A DNA stretch of 64,000 nt from Nannocystis pusilla (GTDB lineage Bacteria > Myxococcota_A > Polyangia > Nannocystales > Nannocystaceae), in contig NZ_JAIRAU010000029.1 of the NCBI RefSeq assembly GCF_020073745.1, positions 61,710-125,709 on the forward strand. Reading direction: 5' to 3'. The position numbers were made by a program, and so were the translations under genes. The notes under the pieces were generated by a model. It saw only the letters and a program-made list of their open reading frames with translations. It had not been told where the DNA came from and did no database searches. Positions 1 through 10,765 of the stretch are shown piece after piece. Numbering within the stretch: the first letter of the stretch is position 1; the number at the start of each line of letters is the position of its first letter.

Positions 1-711
1 GCCGCCGGGCCGCATTTGTCCGGCGAGGAAATTGAGGCCGAGAGCGCAGCGCGGCGCGGCGCGGCCGAGGCGGGTCAGCGCGAGCAGGGCCACGCAGGTG
101 ACGAGGACGTGCTGCTCCCAGCTGCCGTCGGGCGCCTGGGCGCGGAGGATCGCCGCCACCTCGACGTCGCCGACCTCCGCGGCCCGGTCGAGGTGGCACA
201 GCTGGAGGACGCGAATCGACATCAGCAGGATCGAGACCCAGAGGTGCGACGACTCGGCGCGGGCGACCGCGAGAGGCAATACGTTCTGCCCGGCGGGGAG
301 CGCCCCGAGTTCGACGAGCATGACCTCGATCAGCACGCGCTTGCGCCACAGCGTCGGATGATCGAACTCTGCCAGCGTGCGATGGAGGGAGGCTAGGCCG
401 TCGGCGCCGAGGCTGCCGTGGACCACCAGCTCGCAGAGGATGCGCGAAAGCGTGCGATCGAGCCGGCCGGCGTGGCTCGGGCCGTCGTCGTCGTCGGCCA
501 GGGAGCGGCGGCAAAACCCCTCGATCTCCGCCTGGAGCGCCGGGCCGTGGCCGTGGAGGCGGAACAGGTGCAGCGTCAGAGCGCTCTCGAGGGCCCGCCC
601 GGCGCAACCACCTGCGAGGCGTCCGTCGGGCAAGCGATGATCCAGCACGAAATTTACGGCACGCTCTAGCGCCGGCTCGATCTGTTCGAGCACGCCCACT
701 TGTCGGAACAT
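1..711 (-). CDS. Terpene-cyclase/prenyltransferase-like alpha-toroid protein, N-terminal part
   Basis: The reading frame starts at ATG 711 and is open for 237 codons to the left edge, so only the N-terminus is present. An in-frame TGA lies about 15 codons upstream and 711 is the only ATG after it. Helical repeats resemble those of squalene-hopene and class II terpene cyclases: AVNFVLDHRLPDGRL near residue 18, ILRAQAPDGSW (QW-like) near residue 192, and the start of another repeat, LNFLAGQMRPGG, at the edge. The family closes polyprenyl chains by protonation, but the catalytic DxDD region would lie outside the window, so activity cannot be judged. A HAD phosphatase is divergent next door and a P450 follows. 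A cobalamin- or prenyltransferase-type toroid protein is an alternative. Confidence 0.6.
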   Translation of the reverse strand, partial: MFRQVGVLEQIEPALERAVNFVLDHRLPDGRLAGGCAGRALESALTLHLFRLHGHGPALQAEIEGFCRRSLADDDDGPSHAGRLDRTLSRILCELVVHGSLGADGLASLHRTLAEFDHPTLWRKRVLIEVMLVELGALPAGQNVLPLAVARAESSHLWVSILLMSIRVLQLCHLDRAAEVGDVEVAAILRAQAPDGSWEQHVLVTCVALLALTRLGRAAPRCALGLNFLAGQMRPGG

Positions 712-825
712 ATCGATTTCGAGAGCTACTCGAAATATTGGTTGCGATCAACGTCAATCGCATCGACCTGCGAATTCCCCGGTCCTGCGTGGGGCCTCAG
801 TGTGGAGCATGAGCCGGGTCTCCGC

Positions 826-831
826 TATGAT
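826..831 (+). promoter_or_regulatory. -10-like hexamer just upstream of the HAD gene
   Basis: TATGAT ends six bases before ATG 838. If transcription starts about seven bases past the hexamer, the mRNA would begin at or next to the start codon (leaderless). No Shine-Dalgarno sequence lies in between and no good -35 match is visible. Confidence 0.4.
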
Positions 832-837
832 CGGGGA

Positions 838-1554
838 ATGACGCACGACGACTCGGCAGCACGCGTGGCAATCCTCGATGTCGACGGGACGATGCACCCG
901 CGGACGATCGGCCTGGCGCTGCTACGTGAGGTGAGTCAGCGCGGGCTGGGGCGCGGCGACGCGATCGCGGAGGTGATGACGGCCGTCGGCCAGCTGCGGG
1001 CCGGCTCCATTGATTTCCCCGAGATGGTCGCGCGCAGCACGGCGGCTTACGGGGCCGCGCTCGCGGGCGTGGAGCAGGCGCAGCTCGTCGCCCTGGCGCA
1101 GGCGATCTGGCAGGAGCTACGCCACGAGCTGTTCGGGTACGTGCGGCCGCTGATCGCGCGGCTCGGCGACGCGGGTGTCACGCCTTATATCGTTTCCTCC
1201 AGCCCCCAGGAGATCGTGGCGCTGCTCGCCGCGGACCTGGGCGTGGCGGACTGCCACGGCTCGCTATTCACGGTCGAAGCCGGTCGATACACCGGGGCTT
1301 GCGAGTTCATGCCCGGGGCGCCCGGGGGCAAGCTGACCTTGTTGCAAAAATTCGCTGCGGCGCGCGGGGCGGGGTTGTCGCGGTCGATCGCGCTGGGCAA
1401 TGGGCCCGGCGATCTCGAAGTCCTCGCAGTCGTGGGTCGGCCCCTGGTGTTCGAAGCGGGGCCGCCCCTGCTCACACTTGCCCACGACCGCGGCTGGCCA
1501 CGCGTCGATCGTCTCAATGTCCTCGACTATGTAGACCGCGCGCTGGCGTCTTGA
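838..1554 (+). CDS. HAD superfamily IB phosphohydrolase
   Basis: A 238-residue protein starting at ATG 838; an upstream in-frame extension is non-coding in character. The HAD signatures are in order: nucleophile motif LDVDGT near residue 14, motif II Ser in IVSSSPQE, motif III Lys in GGKLTLL, and acidic motif IV in GNGPGDLE. The layout is that of PSPase/SerB-like HAD-IB enzymes, which hydrolyse phosphomonoesters through a phospho-Asp intermediate in the cytoplasm. Its 3' end overlaps the convergent P450 gene by 28 bp. The cyclase-like gene is divergent. HAD phosphatases act with class II terpene cyclases in some sesquiterpenoid pathways, so diphosphate removal from a cyclised prenyl product is a possible role; that is inference. 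A housekeeping phosphatase is the alternative. Confidence 0.85.
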   Translation: MTHDDSAARVAILDVDGTMHPRTIGLALLREVSQRGLGRGDAIAEVMTAVGQLRAGSIDFPEMVARSTAAYGAALAGVEQAQLVALAQAIWQELRHELFGYVRPLIARLGDAGVTPYIVSSSPQEIVALLAADLGVADCHGSLFTVEAGRYTGACEFMPGAPGGKLTLLQKFAAARGAGLSRSIALGNGPGDLEVLAVVGRPLVFEAGPPLLTLAHDRGWPRVDRLNVLDYVDRALAS

Positions 1555-2912
1555 CGCGCCCGCAATTGGACCCGGACCCCGCCGCGGGGTCGCAAGGTCG
1601 TGGAAAATTCGGCGACCGCCGGGGCGTGGTGCACGCGCTCGACCTCGAAGCGGCGCAGGAGCGCCGCGGTGGCCAGCACGATCTCGGTCGTGGCCATGTG
1701 ATTGCCGATACAGGTCCGCGGACCGTAACCGAACGGCAGGTAGCTGGCGCGGGCCCGGCCCTGGGCCACGCCGCCGAGGAAGCGCTCGGGCTGGAAGCGT
1801 TCTGCCTGGTCCCACAACGCCGGGTGGCGGTGCGTGAGGTACGGGCACAACATCACCGTGGCGCCGGCCGGCACGAGGTAGCCGCCCAGCTCGTCGTCGG
1901 CGACGACGTGGCGCGGGAACGCCCAGAACGGCGGATACAGGCGCAAGGCCTCCTGGGCGGCGGCGGCGAGGAAGGGGAAGCGGAGGCGGTCGGAGACCAC
2001 CGGCAGCGCGTCGCCGAATGCATCGACCTCGGACATGACACGGGCGCGGGCCTCGGGGTGGAGGTCGAGGCAATAAAGCAACCATGTGAGGGCCTGCGCG
2101 GTCGATTCGTGGCCGCCGAGCAGTAGACTCACGGACTCGTCGCGGATCAATCGCCGGACCTCGGGAGTATCCTGACCGTCGCCGACGTGACGCAACAGAA
2201 AGGTCAGTAGATCGGGATCGTCGCCGGGGCGGGCCCGGTGCGCATCGATCGCGCGACTCACGAATTCATCGATTACCGCGAGGGCGGCCAGGAAATGGCG
2301 ATTGCGCTGGGTCGGCCACGACAGCGGGACGCGGAACAGCTGGCCGCTGGCGGCGACGAAGTCGACGGCGTCGCGGATCGCGCCGCGCAGCCGCGCCTCC
2401 TCGTCGTCGAGGCGTTCGCCGAGCAGCGAGCCGAGGATCGCGTCGAGGGTGAGGGCGATCATTTCGTCGGCGAGGTCGAGCTCGTCGCCGCGGGCCGCGG
2501 CGGCCTGCCAGCGGGCCAGCAGGCGCTCCATGGCGCCGCGCAGCGGGGGCGCGAACTGGGGCAGGGCGCCGACCTGGAACCGCGGCGTGAGCAGCTTGCG
2601 CTGGCGGGCCCACAGCTCGCCGTTGCTGGCGGGCAGGCCGTCGCCGATGAGCGGGCGGGCGCGGTGCATCGCCTTGGTGTAGTTCTCCCGGCGCGTCACG
2701 AGGACATGCTGGATGTGGTCCGGGTGGACCACGAGATAGAGCAGTCTGGTGCCGACCCGGGCGCAGCTGATGTCGCCGTGGGCCCGCCACATATGATGCA
2801 GGAGCTCGAACATGCGGCCCTGCGCGACATCCGGGAGGTTGCCGAGGAGCCCGCCGCGCGGACCGGGGGCGGTGCGCCGCATCACGTGAGCGACGATTCC
2901 AGAGCGTGTCAT
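1527..2912 (-). CDS. Cytochrome P450
   Basis: 461 residues from ATG 2912. A TTG 36 bases upstream is in frame, but the ATG is preceded by a TATCCT -10-like hexamer with a seven-base gap, which favours 2912. The I-helix oxygen-activation motif GGHEST is at residues 266-271, the K-helix ExxR is E321-R324, and the haem loop FGYGPRTCIG gives Cys401 as the thiolate ligand. There is no membrane anchor, so it is a soluble class I type needing ferredoxin partners, which are not encoded here. The family hydroxylates or epoxidises hydrophobic substrates; proximity to the cyclase-like gene suggests a terpenoid substrate. The sequence also resembles bacterial CYP102/fatty-acid-like P450s, so a lipid substrate is possible. 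Confidence 0.93.
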   Translation of the reverse strand: MTRSGIVAHVMRRTAPGPRGGLLGNLPDVAQGRMFELLHHMWRAHGDISCARVGTRLLYLVVHPDHIQHVLVTRRENYTKAMHRARPLIGDGLPASNGELWARQRKLLTPRFQVGALPQFAPPLRGAMERLLARWQAAAARGDELDLADEMIALTLDAILGSLLGERLDDEEARLRGAIRDAVDFVAASGQLFRVPLSWPTQRNRHFLAALAVIDEFVSRAIDAHRARPGDDPDLLTFLLRHVGDGQDTPEVRRLIRDESVSLLLGGHESTAQALTWLLYCLDLHPEARARVMSEVDAFGDALPVVSDRLRFPFLAAAAQEALRLYPPFWAFPRHVVADDELGGYLVPAGATVMLCPYLTHRHPALWDQAERFQPERFLGGVAQGRARASYLPFGYGPRTCIGNHMATTEIVLATAALLRRFEVERVHHAPAVAEFSTTLRPRGGVRVQLRARQDASARST

Positions 2913-2919
2913 CGCCGGC

Positions 2920-2925
2920 AGGATA
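2920..2925 (-). promoter_or_regulatory. -10-like hexamer upstream of the P450 gene
   Basis: On the minus strand TATCCT lies seven bases before ATG 2912. The arrangement matches that before genes at 838, 24344 and 26775 and suggests a very short or absent leader. Confidence 0.35.
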
Positions 2926-3101
2926 GCAAGTCGGGGCGCGGGGCCCAACGTCGATTTCGCGAGATCCGCGGCGTACCTGCGAGGGTTCGCCCACGCGTCA
3001 GGGGTTCACGGCACAGTGCGCCGACTCTCGTGATCTTTCGGTGATCCTCGCCGGCGCGCCGCGACACTATACTCCGGCCGGTGAAGGAGAGGTGTCGTGT
3101 C

Positions 3102-4088
3102 ATGCGTCGGAGCCTGCTGGTGTCATTTTCTGCGGCGCTTCTCATGTCTCTCGTGCCAGGGGTCGCGGCGGCCGGCGGACAACTGTCGACTGTGGCCGCG
3201 TTCAATCCGGCGCGCGGGGAATTGCCGGAGTCGATCACGACCGACGGAGACGGGAACATCTATGCCTCGATGGGGGCACACATCAAGAAGATCACTCCGT
3301 CGGGCCATGTGAGCGTGTACGCGACTCTGCCGCTGCCGACCGGCGTGCTGGCGGGCGGCCTCAAGTTCGGCGATGACGGCGACCTCTATGTCGCGACCGG
3401 CAGCATCTCGCCCACGCCGCCGGTGGCGTTCGTGTTTCGCATCGACCCAGACAGCGCGGTGTCGACGTACGCCACGCTCGATTCGACGGGCTACCCCAAC
3501 GACATCGCGTTCGACGACCACGGCCAGCTGTTCGTCACCGACCCGCTGAAGGGGCTCGTGTGGAAGATCGACGAGGACGGTCATCCGGACGTGTGGCTGG
3601 CCGACCCGGAGCTCGCGGGCAACCCGGACGAGCCGTTCCTCGTGCTGTCCAGGTTCGGCGTCGACGGCATCGCCTTCGACGAGCACAAGAACAACCTGTA
3701 CCTGTCGAACCTCGACTACGGGACGATCCTCCGCGTCGAGATCGAGTGCGACGGCTCGCCCGGCGCGATCGAGATCTGGGCCGACGACTTCGACGCGCTC
3801 GCCGGCGCCGACGGCATCGCCTTCGACGACAAGGGGACGCTGTTCGTCGCGGTCAACGGGCAGGACCGTCTGGTAGCGATCGACAAGCACGGCGACATCG
3901 ACATCATCGCCGAGGGCGGGCTGCTCGACGCGCCGTCGTCGCTGGTGTTCGGGGCGACGAAGCAGAGCAAGAAGACGCTGTACGTGGCGAGCTTCGCCAT
4001 CACGCGTCACTACGGGATCTTCCCCGGCACGCCGTACCCGGCGCTGTTGCAGCTGCCGGTGAAGCACAACGGCCTGCCGCTGCTGTGA
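3102..4088 (+). CDS. Secreted NHL/SMP-30-type beta-propeller protein
   Basis: 328 residues from ATG 3102. A GTG seven codons earlier is in frame, but an AAGGAG about 12 bases before the ATG favours 3102. A signal peptide (MRRSLLVSFSAALLMSLVPG, cut near AAA-GG) sends the protein out of the cytoplasm. The rest is a run of repeats of the kind DGDGNIYAS, DDGDLYVAT, DDHGQLFVTD and DDKGTLFVAVN, each one blade of a six-bladed propeller typical of NHL, SMP-30 and gluconolactonase folds. No catalytic metal site could be assigned. It is monocistronic and convergent with the kinase operon ending at 4099. A binding or scaffold role is as likely as lactonase activity. Confidence 0.85.
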   Translation: MRRSLLVSFSAALLMSLVPGVAAAGGQLSTVAAFNPARGELPESITTDGDGNIYASMGAHIKKITPSGHVSVYATLPLPTGVLAGGLKFGDDGDLYVATGSISPTPPVAFVFRIDPDSAVSTYATLDSTGYPNDIAFDDHGQLFVTDPLKGLVWKIDEDGHPDVWLADPELAGNPDEPFLVLSRFGVDGIAFDEHKNNLYLSNLDYGTILRVEIECDGSPGAIEIWADDFDALAGADGIAFDDKGTLFVAVNGQDRLVAIDKHGDIDIIAEGGLLDAPSSLVFGATKQSKKTLYVASFAITRHYGIFPGTPYPALLQLPVKHNGLPLL

Positions 4089-4098
4089 GCGAGCGGTA

Positions 4099-6060
<1,962 letters not shown>

Positions 6061-6062
6061 GC

Positions 6063-6515
6063 CTATTCCGCGGCGATCTCGACGATCTCGAACCAGTACT
6101 TGCGAAGCACCTGCATGACCTCGACCAGCGAGTCGAAGGTGACCGGCTTGACGATGAACGAGTTCACGCCGAGGTCGTAGCTGCGGTAGATGTCGATCTC
6201 GGCCTTGGAGGTGGTGAGCACGATGATCGGGATCCGCCGCAGCTCGGGGTTCTCCTTGATCTCGCGCAGCGCCTCGCGGCCGTCCTTGCGCGGCATGTTG
6301 AGGTCGAGCAAGATGACGCCCGGACGCGGCGCGTCGTCGGGGTTGTCGAAGCGGCCCCGCAGCAGGAGATAATCGAGGAGCTCCTCCCCGTCCTCGACGA
6401 AGCGGATGTCGTTGGCCAGGCGGCTCTCCTTGAGCGCCTCGGCGGCGAGCATGCGATCCTCCGGATCGTCGTCGGCGATGAGTATCGTGATCGGTCGCTT
6501 GCTGTTGGACTTCAT
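6063..6515 (-). CDS. Single-domain response regulator (Rcp1-like)
   Basis: 150 residues from ATG 6515. A complete receiver with DDD at the acidic pocket, phospho-acceptor Asp71 in LLDLNMP, Thr in VLTTSK and Lys in FIVKPV. The longer alpha3-beta3 insertion (DYLLLRGRFDNPDDAPRP) is typical of Rcp1-type regulators that partner phytochrome-like kinases. There is no output domain, so it should act by phosphotransfer or protein contact. Its ATG overlaps the stop of the upstream mini-protein (ATGA), and the kinase begins two bases past its stop, so all three are translationally coupled. Confidence 0.95.
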   Translation of the reverse strand: MKSNSKRPITILIADDDPEDRMLAAEALKESRLANDIRFVEDGEELLDYLLLRGRFDNPDDAPRPGVILLDLNMPRKDGREALREIKENPELRRIPIIVLTTSKAEIDIYRSYDLGVNSFIVKPVTFDSLVEVMQVLRKYWFEIVEIAAE

Positions 6516-6787
6516 ACGCGTTGCTGCTGCTTCCTCTCCTGGCGGAGCGGGAGTTCGACGATGAATGGGGTGCCGTGCCCGGCGGCCTCGAGCTCGACGA
6601 GCCAGCGGCCGAGGTGCTCGGCCTCCTGCGGGGGCCACAGACCCATCGAGGGGTTGCCGACCAGGTCGTTCGGTGAATGCCCGAAGGCAGGCGTCCAGCT
6701 GTCGTTCTCGGCCGCGACGACACCCTGTGCGTCGAGCCACCCCGCCGGGTCGAGGTTCATCGCCGAGATTGGCTCGAGATAGCTCAT
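6512..6787 (-). CDS. PAS-like mini-protein
   Basis: 91 residues from ATG 6787, ending in the ATGA overlap with the response regulator. The core LDAQGVVAAENDSW followed by PNDLVGNPSMGL reads like the first half of a PAS fold, in which a substrate-recognition loop precedes a helix; the usual second half is missing. A ligand-sensing stub that feeds the coupled phosphorelay is plausible. Longer in-frame starts exist upstream, but their codons lose the high third-position GC. It could also be the remnant of a PAS histidine kinase. Confidence 0.65.
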   Translation of the reverse strand: MSYLEPISAMNLDPAGWLDAQGVVAAENDSWTPAFGHSPNDLVGNPSMGLWPPQEAEHLGRWLVELEAAGHGTPFIVELPLRQERKQQQRV

Positions 6788-7314
6788 GGGCCGCTCTTCA
6801 TCGAACCCCCGGATGATGCCCCGGAACGCCGGAACAGCGCAACATTGCGCGATCGCGCAGGCGGGCGGCTTCGAACACCACGAGGAGTTCTGCGCACTCG
6901 CTACGCTCTGCAGGCCCGTGTGTGCGGGAATTCGTGGGGAACCCGATCGCGTGAATTTCGCGGAAGACCGACGAACACCGAGGGTGCGACGGTGCCTTTC
7001 CCTGGTCCGACGGCGCAACGTCACAGGGTGCGGTTTCGCGCAAAACCGCGATTGCTGGTATTTCTGCCGCGGGCCGCGGCCCGGGACACGGTTCATTCAC
7101 CCGCGGCGCCCACGGGTACGGCGATTCGTCGGCGATGAACCGGAGAGGCGATGTGCGCGAGCGCCGACGGCGAACCACCCAGGCAAACCGGCGTTCGGCA
7201 TCGGGGACAGCCTCGTGTTCGAGGTCCTTCCTTTTTCTACAAGGCGCCACCCGGAGCCGCATGCGAGGAGCGCATGCAGGACCGGGTGGTGAGGTGACTC
7301 GGAATCGCGGGAGT
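6788..7314. other. Intergenic region with two inverted repeats
   Basis: No gene could be supported in this 527-base gap between the phosphorelay operon promoter side and the end of the next minus-strand gene. It holds a stem-loop at 7030-7049 (7-bp arms) and a 12-bp palindrome at 7071-7082. GC is more variable than in coding DNA. Confidence 0.5.
7030..7049. repeat. Inverted repeat, 7-bp arms
   Basis: GCGGTTT and AAACCGC are separated by six bases. No T-run follows on either side, so an operator or RNA hairpin is as likely as a terminator. A perfect palindrome GGGCCGCGGCCC lies 21 bases further on. Confidence 0.4.
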
Positions 7315-9777
7315 TCACCGGAGGTGGGCGATCCCGACCGAGGAGCGCCGCGCTTGCGGCGGGCCGGCCTCGGCGATCGTGCCGCCGAACCACAGGCCGT
7401 TGTGTGCCAGGGCCGACGATTCGACGTAGATCGCGGTCGCCCCGCCGCGCAGGCTCTTGAAGGTGGCGCCGTCGTAGACGAAGATGTTGCGTTGATCGGA
7501 GTTGGGCCAGGCGAAGCCGGACGCGATCACGTATTCGCCGCGGGCGAGCAGCGAATAGAAGGCGTAGCCGGCGTCGACCGGGCCGGGCTCGGGCGTGGCG
7601 ACGTCGGTCCAGGCATTGCCGTCCCAGCGGGCGAGGATCGGTCGGCCGGGGGTGCCGTCGTCGGCGGTGCTGGCGTAGATGGCGCCGTCCTCGGCGTAGG
7701 CGACGGCGAGCACGCTGCCGACGACGCCGTCGCCGAGCGACTGCCAGGCCTCGCCGTCGAATCGAGCGACGCCGCCGACTTGCATGCCGGCGAACTCGCT
7801 GAAGTAGCCGCCGACGACGACCTGCACCGGCTCGCCGGGGGCGGTGGGGCGGAACGCGAGCGCGGACACGCGGCCGTTGCTCTCACCGACGATCGTCAGC
7901 CCGGCGTCCTCGCGGGCGACGAAGCCCTCGCTGCCGCCGCCGGCGGCCCACAGCGCGCCGTTCGGATCGAAGCCGAGCGCGGCGACGCCTCCTTGCACGA
8001 ACGGCTCGCCGACGACCTGCCACGAATCGTCCTCGAGCCGCAGGACGCCGCCGGCGGGCGGCTGGTCGTCCTCGGGCGGGAGGTCGCAGCCGAGCACCGG
8101 CGTGCCGGCAGCGTCGATGGCGAGCTGCCAACAATAGGCGCCCGCGGGAATCGACGGACCGACGGGCGTCCAGGCGTCGCCGTCGTCGCGCAGCACGCGA
8201 TCGTCGGTCTTCAGCGCGCCGGCGTGGGTCACGCCGCCCATGACGTGCACTGCACATTCGGGGCCGCCGACGGCGAGCGAGCGCGTGGCGCCGGAGAAGC
8301 CGCGCCCGGGCTCGCCCTCGGCGACCCACTGATCGTCGGCGCCGAGCACGATGACGCTCTGCGAGGCGACGGCGTCGACGCCGGAGAACGCGCCGCCGAG
8401 GACGATCTGCTCGCCGTCGACGATCATGCGCTGGTACTGCGCCTCCCAGATCGCCGCCGGGCCCTCGTCGCCGCACTTGAGCGGCGAGAACCACGCCGAG
8501 CCGACGCCCGCGGCCGGGTCGGTCAGCGACTCCCACGCGCCGCCGGCCCAGCGAGCCACGCCGCCGGTCGGGATCGCGGCAGGATCGGAGGGCACGCCGC
8601 CGGCCGAGGTGAAGCAGCCAGCGACGTACAGATCACCTGACCGTAGGGCCAGGTCGGAGACGACCCCGCGGAAGCTCGGATTGGCCAGACCGCCGGCGAC
8701 CGACTGCCATGATTGGCCGGACCAGCGGGCGATGCCGCCGGTCTCGACGCTGTTCTCGACCGAGAACAGGCCGCCGGCGTAGAGGTCGCCCTGGCCGTCG
8801 CGGGCGAGCGCGTACACTGTGGAATTCGGCAGATCGAAGGCGGTCCAGGCGGCGCCGTCCCAGGCGGCCACCGACTGCGCCGCGACGCCGCCGACGCCGG
8901 TGAAGTTGCCGCCGACGAGCAGGGTGTCGTCGTCGACGGTCAGCTCGTAGGCGCCGGCGCCGGCGAGCGCGCCGCCGGGCGGCTCGTGCCAGCCCATGTC
9001 GCCGTACACCGCGAGGTGCGGGGCGGCCGGCTCGTCGTCGAGGACGAACACGCCGGCGACCCACAGCTCGCCGTCGTACCACGTCATCGAGCGCACGGCG
9101 CCGTGGAAGGTGGCGACGACCTCGAACTCGCCGCCGTCGGCGAGCAAGATCTCGCCCTTGCGCTGCATGAGGTCGGCCGGCAGCGCGGAGTAGGTGGCGA
9201 GCGCGACGCGGCCGCCGTCGTCGGCGGCGACGGCGGAGATCGTCGGGCGCTCGAGCGCGACGCCGAGGCTCGGGTCCTCGAGCCACGCGCCGCCCTCGCG
9301 ACGGGCGAACGGGTGCACGGCGTCGGTGCCGATGTAATGGAAGTAGCCGACGGCGAGCAGGTCGCCGCCGGCGTCGCGGGCGAAGTCGTGGACGCTCGGG
9401 GTGAGGCCGTCGTAACCGGCGAAGCCGGAGATCGTGAGGCCGTCGTCCCAATCGCCGTCGTCGACCAGGGCGGCCGGCAGCTCGAGCGAATGACAGGCGA
9501 GCCCGGGCTCGTCGCCGGTCGAGGTGCTGTCGCCGGTCGTCGAGGTGTCGCCGGTGGTGGTGCTGTCGCCCTCGCTGCCGCCGGTGGTGGGCGCGGTGGT
9601 GGTGGGCGTGGTCGTGGTGGGCGTCGTGTCGGTGGCCGGCCCGTCGGTGGTCGGTCCGTCGGTGGTCGGGTCGGTGGTCGCGTCGGTGGTCGAGGCGCTG
9701 CCGTCGTCGCCGCACGCGAGCAGTCCGAGGCCGGACCACGAAATCATCATCATGCCAAGCAGAGGTCGCAGGTGCAT
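7315..9777 (-). CDS. Lipoprotein with Thr-rich linker and repeated propeller-like blades
   Basis: 820 residues from ATG 9777. The signal peptide ends in a lipobox (GLLACGDD; Cys22 lipidated). A Thr/Gly/Asp-rich, probably extended linker covers about residues 28-90 (TTDATTDPTTDGPTTDGP and similar). The remainder consists of many repeats with the pattern GGVARWxGxxWxSLxxG, such as GGIARWSGQSWQSVAGG and GGVARWAGGAWESLTDP, each beginning LAVGGxF or LYVAGxF. These are delta-60/galactose-oxidase-like blades seen in secreted myxobacterial proteins. The role is unknown; anchoring in the outer membrane with an exposed ligand-binding propeller is inferred. It is divergent from another Thr-linker lipoprotein at 10019. 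Confidence 0.85.
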   Translation of the reverse strand: MHLRPLLGMMMISWSGLGLLACGDDGSASTTDATTDPTTDGPTTDGPATDTTPTTTTPTTTAPTTGGSEGDSTTTGDTSTTGDSTSTGDEPGLACHSLELPAALVDDGDWDDGLTISGFAGYDGLTPSVHDFARDAGGDLLAVGYFHYIGTDAVHPFARREGGAWLEDPSLGVALERPTISAVAADDGGRVALATYSALPADLMQRKGEILLADGGEFEVVATFHGAVRSMTWYDGELWVAGVFVLDDEPAAPHLAVYGDMGWHEPPGGALAGAGAYELTVDDDTLLVGGNFTGVGGVAAQSVAAWDGAAWTAFDLPNSTVYALARDGQGDLYAGGLFSVENSVETGGIARWSGQSWQSVAGGLANPSFRGVVSDLALRSGDLYVAGCFTSAGGVPSDPAAIPTGGVARWAGGAWESLTDPAAGVGSAWFSPLKCGDEGPAAIWEAQYQRMIVDGEQIVLGGAFSGVDAVASQSVIVLGADDQWVAEGEPGRGFSGATRSLAVGGPECAVHVMGGVTHAGALKTDDRVLRDDGDAWTPVGPSIPAGAYCWQLAIDAAGTPVLGCDLPPEDDQPPAGGVLRLEDDSWQVVGEPFVQGGVAALGFDPNGALWAAGGGSEGFVAREDAGLTIVGESNGRVSALAFRPTAPGEPVQVVVGGYFSEFAGMQVGGVARFDGEAWQSLGDGVVGSVLAVAYAEDGAIYASTADDGTPGRPILARWDGNAWTDVATPEPGPVDAGYAFYSLLARGEYVIASGFAWPNSDQRNIFVYDGATFKSLRGGATAIYVESSALAHNGLWFGGTIAEAGPPQARRSSVGIAHLR

Positions 9778-9888
9778 GGGGTTGCCATAGCATCGCGCAC
9801 GCGCGCGCCAAGGCCGATTTCCGCCTGCAGTGATTCGCGCGAGCTGCGCGGGGCGATCGCGCTCTCGTCTGATTCACAGGACCTCGAG

Positions 9889-9914
9889 CAATCACACCAT
9901 CGAGTGGGTGATTG
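9889..9914. promoter_or_regulatory. Candidate operator: inverted repeat in a divergent promoter region
   Basis: CAATCAC and GTGATTG are perfect 7-bp arms separated by 12 bases, in the 241-base gap between the divergent lipoprotein genes starting at 9777 and 10019. Symmetry and position suit a dimeric regulator, but no known site is recognised. Confidence 0.35.
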
Positions 9915-10018
9915 TTCGGTATGTGGGAACTGAAGCCCTCGGGCGGTCGCCTGTGTCGTCGCGGCCACACCCCCGGGCGCGATGGACAAGTCGAGGCCGC
10001 TGAAACATCCTGTGATTC

Positions 10019-10765
10019 ATGCAACTTGACCTTACGAACCCGCTGATGCGGACAGCCCGCGGTGTGGGCGCAGCCGCGATCGTCTTTCTCACTGCTTGTC
10101 CCGAGAAGGGCGCCGATTCGGCGACCGACACCGAGGCGACGACCGCTCCCACGACGACGGCGGAGCCGCCGACGACGACCGACGCGACGACGACGACCGA
10201 CGCGACGACGACGACCGACGCGACGACGGAGCCGACGACGACCGAGCCGACCACGGACGGGACCACGGGTGAACCGGTGACCTGCGAGGCCGATGCCGGA
10301 GACCTCGAGGCGGCGTGCGCCGAGATGTGCGCGAACTTCTCGAACTGCGACGACGTCGACCCGACCGCGTGCACCGAGACGTGTGTGACGAACGCGTTCA
10401 AGCCGACGCCGGCGTGCACGTGCGGCTCGATCGCCTACAATCAATGCCTCGCGGGGCTGACGTGCGAGGAGTGGAACGGCGCCGCCGCCGGGGCGGAGGC
10501 CCCCTGCTTCGGGCCGGCCGCTAGCTACCTCGTCGGCTGCGGCGACTGCATCTCCGAGCCGGAGTTCATCGCCGAGGACCGCTGCGTGGCGATCCTCGAG
10601 TGCCCGGACGCGCTCGGGGTCAGCTTCGTGTGCGCCGAGGGCACGTGCACCTGCAACGACGGCGAGAGCGACTACAAGACGTGCCCCGACCCGGGGGTGT
10701 GCGCCGGGATGGATCCGGCGGCGTTCAAGGCGGCCGCCAGCGAGTGCTGCGGCGTGCCGTTCTGA
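10019..10765 (+). CDS. Cys-rich lipoprotein with Thr-rich linker
   Basis: 248 residues from ATG 10019; an internal ATG at 10046 would give a tighter signal peptide and is an equal candidate. The lipobox is IVFLTAC-PEKG. Residues 36-82 are a Thr/Asp/Pro linker with a TDATTT hexapeptide repeated three times. The globular part has more than 20 Cys in spaced pairs (CAEMCANFSNC, CTETC, CTCGS, CGDC, CTCND, CC), implying many disulfides and an extracytoplasmic location. No family is recognised. It is divergent from the 820-residue lipoprotein, with a shared inverted repeat between. Confidence 0.8.
   Translation: MQLDLTNPLMRTARGVGAAAIVFLTACPEKGADSATDTEATTAPTTTAEPPTTTDATTTTDATTTTDATTEPTTTEPTTDGTTGEPVTCEADAGDLEAACAEMCANFSNCDDVDPTACTETCVTNAFKPTPACTCGSIAYNQCLAGLTCEEWNGAAAGAEAPCFGPAASYLVGCGDCISEPEFIAEDRCVAILECPDALGVSFVCAEGTCTCNDGESDYKTCPDPGVCAGMDPAAFKAAASECCGVPF
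10178..10231 (+). repeat. In-frame 18-bp tandem repeat (three units)
   Basis: Three near-identical 18-bp units encode TDATTT in the linker of the Cys-rich lipoprotein. The unit is a multiple of three, so copy-number change would alter linker length without a frameshift. Confidence 0.85.
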
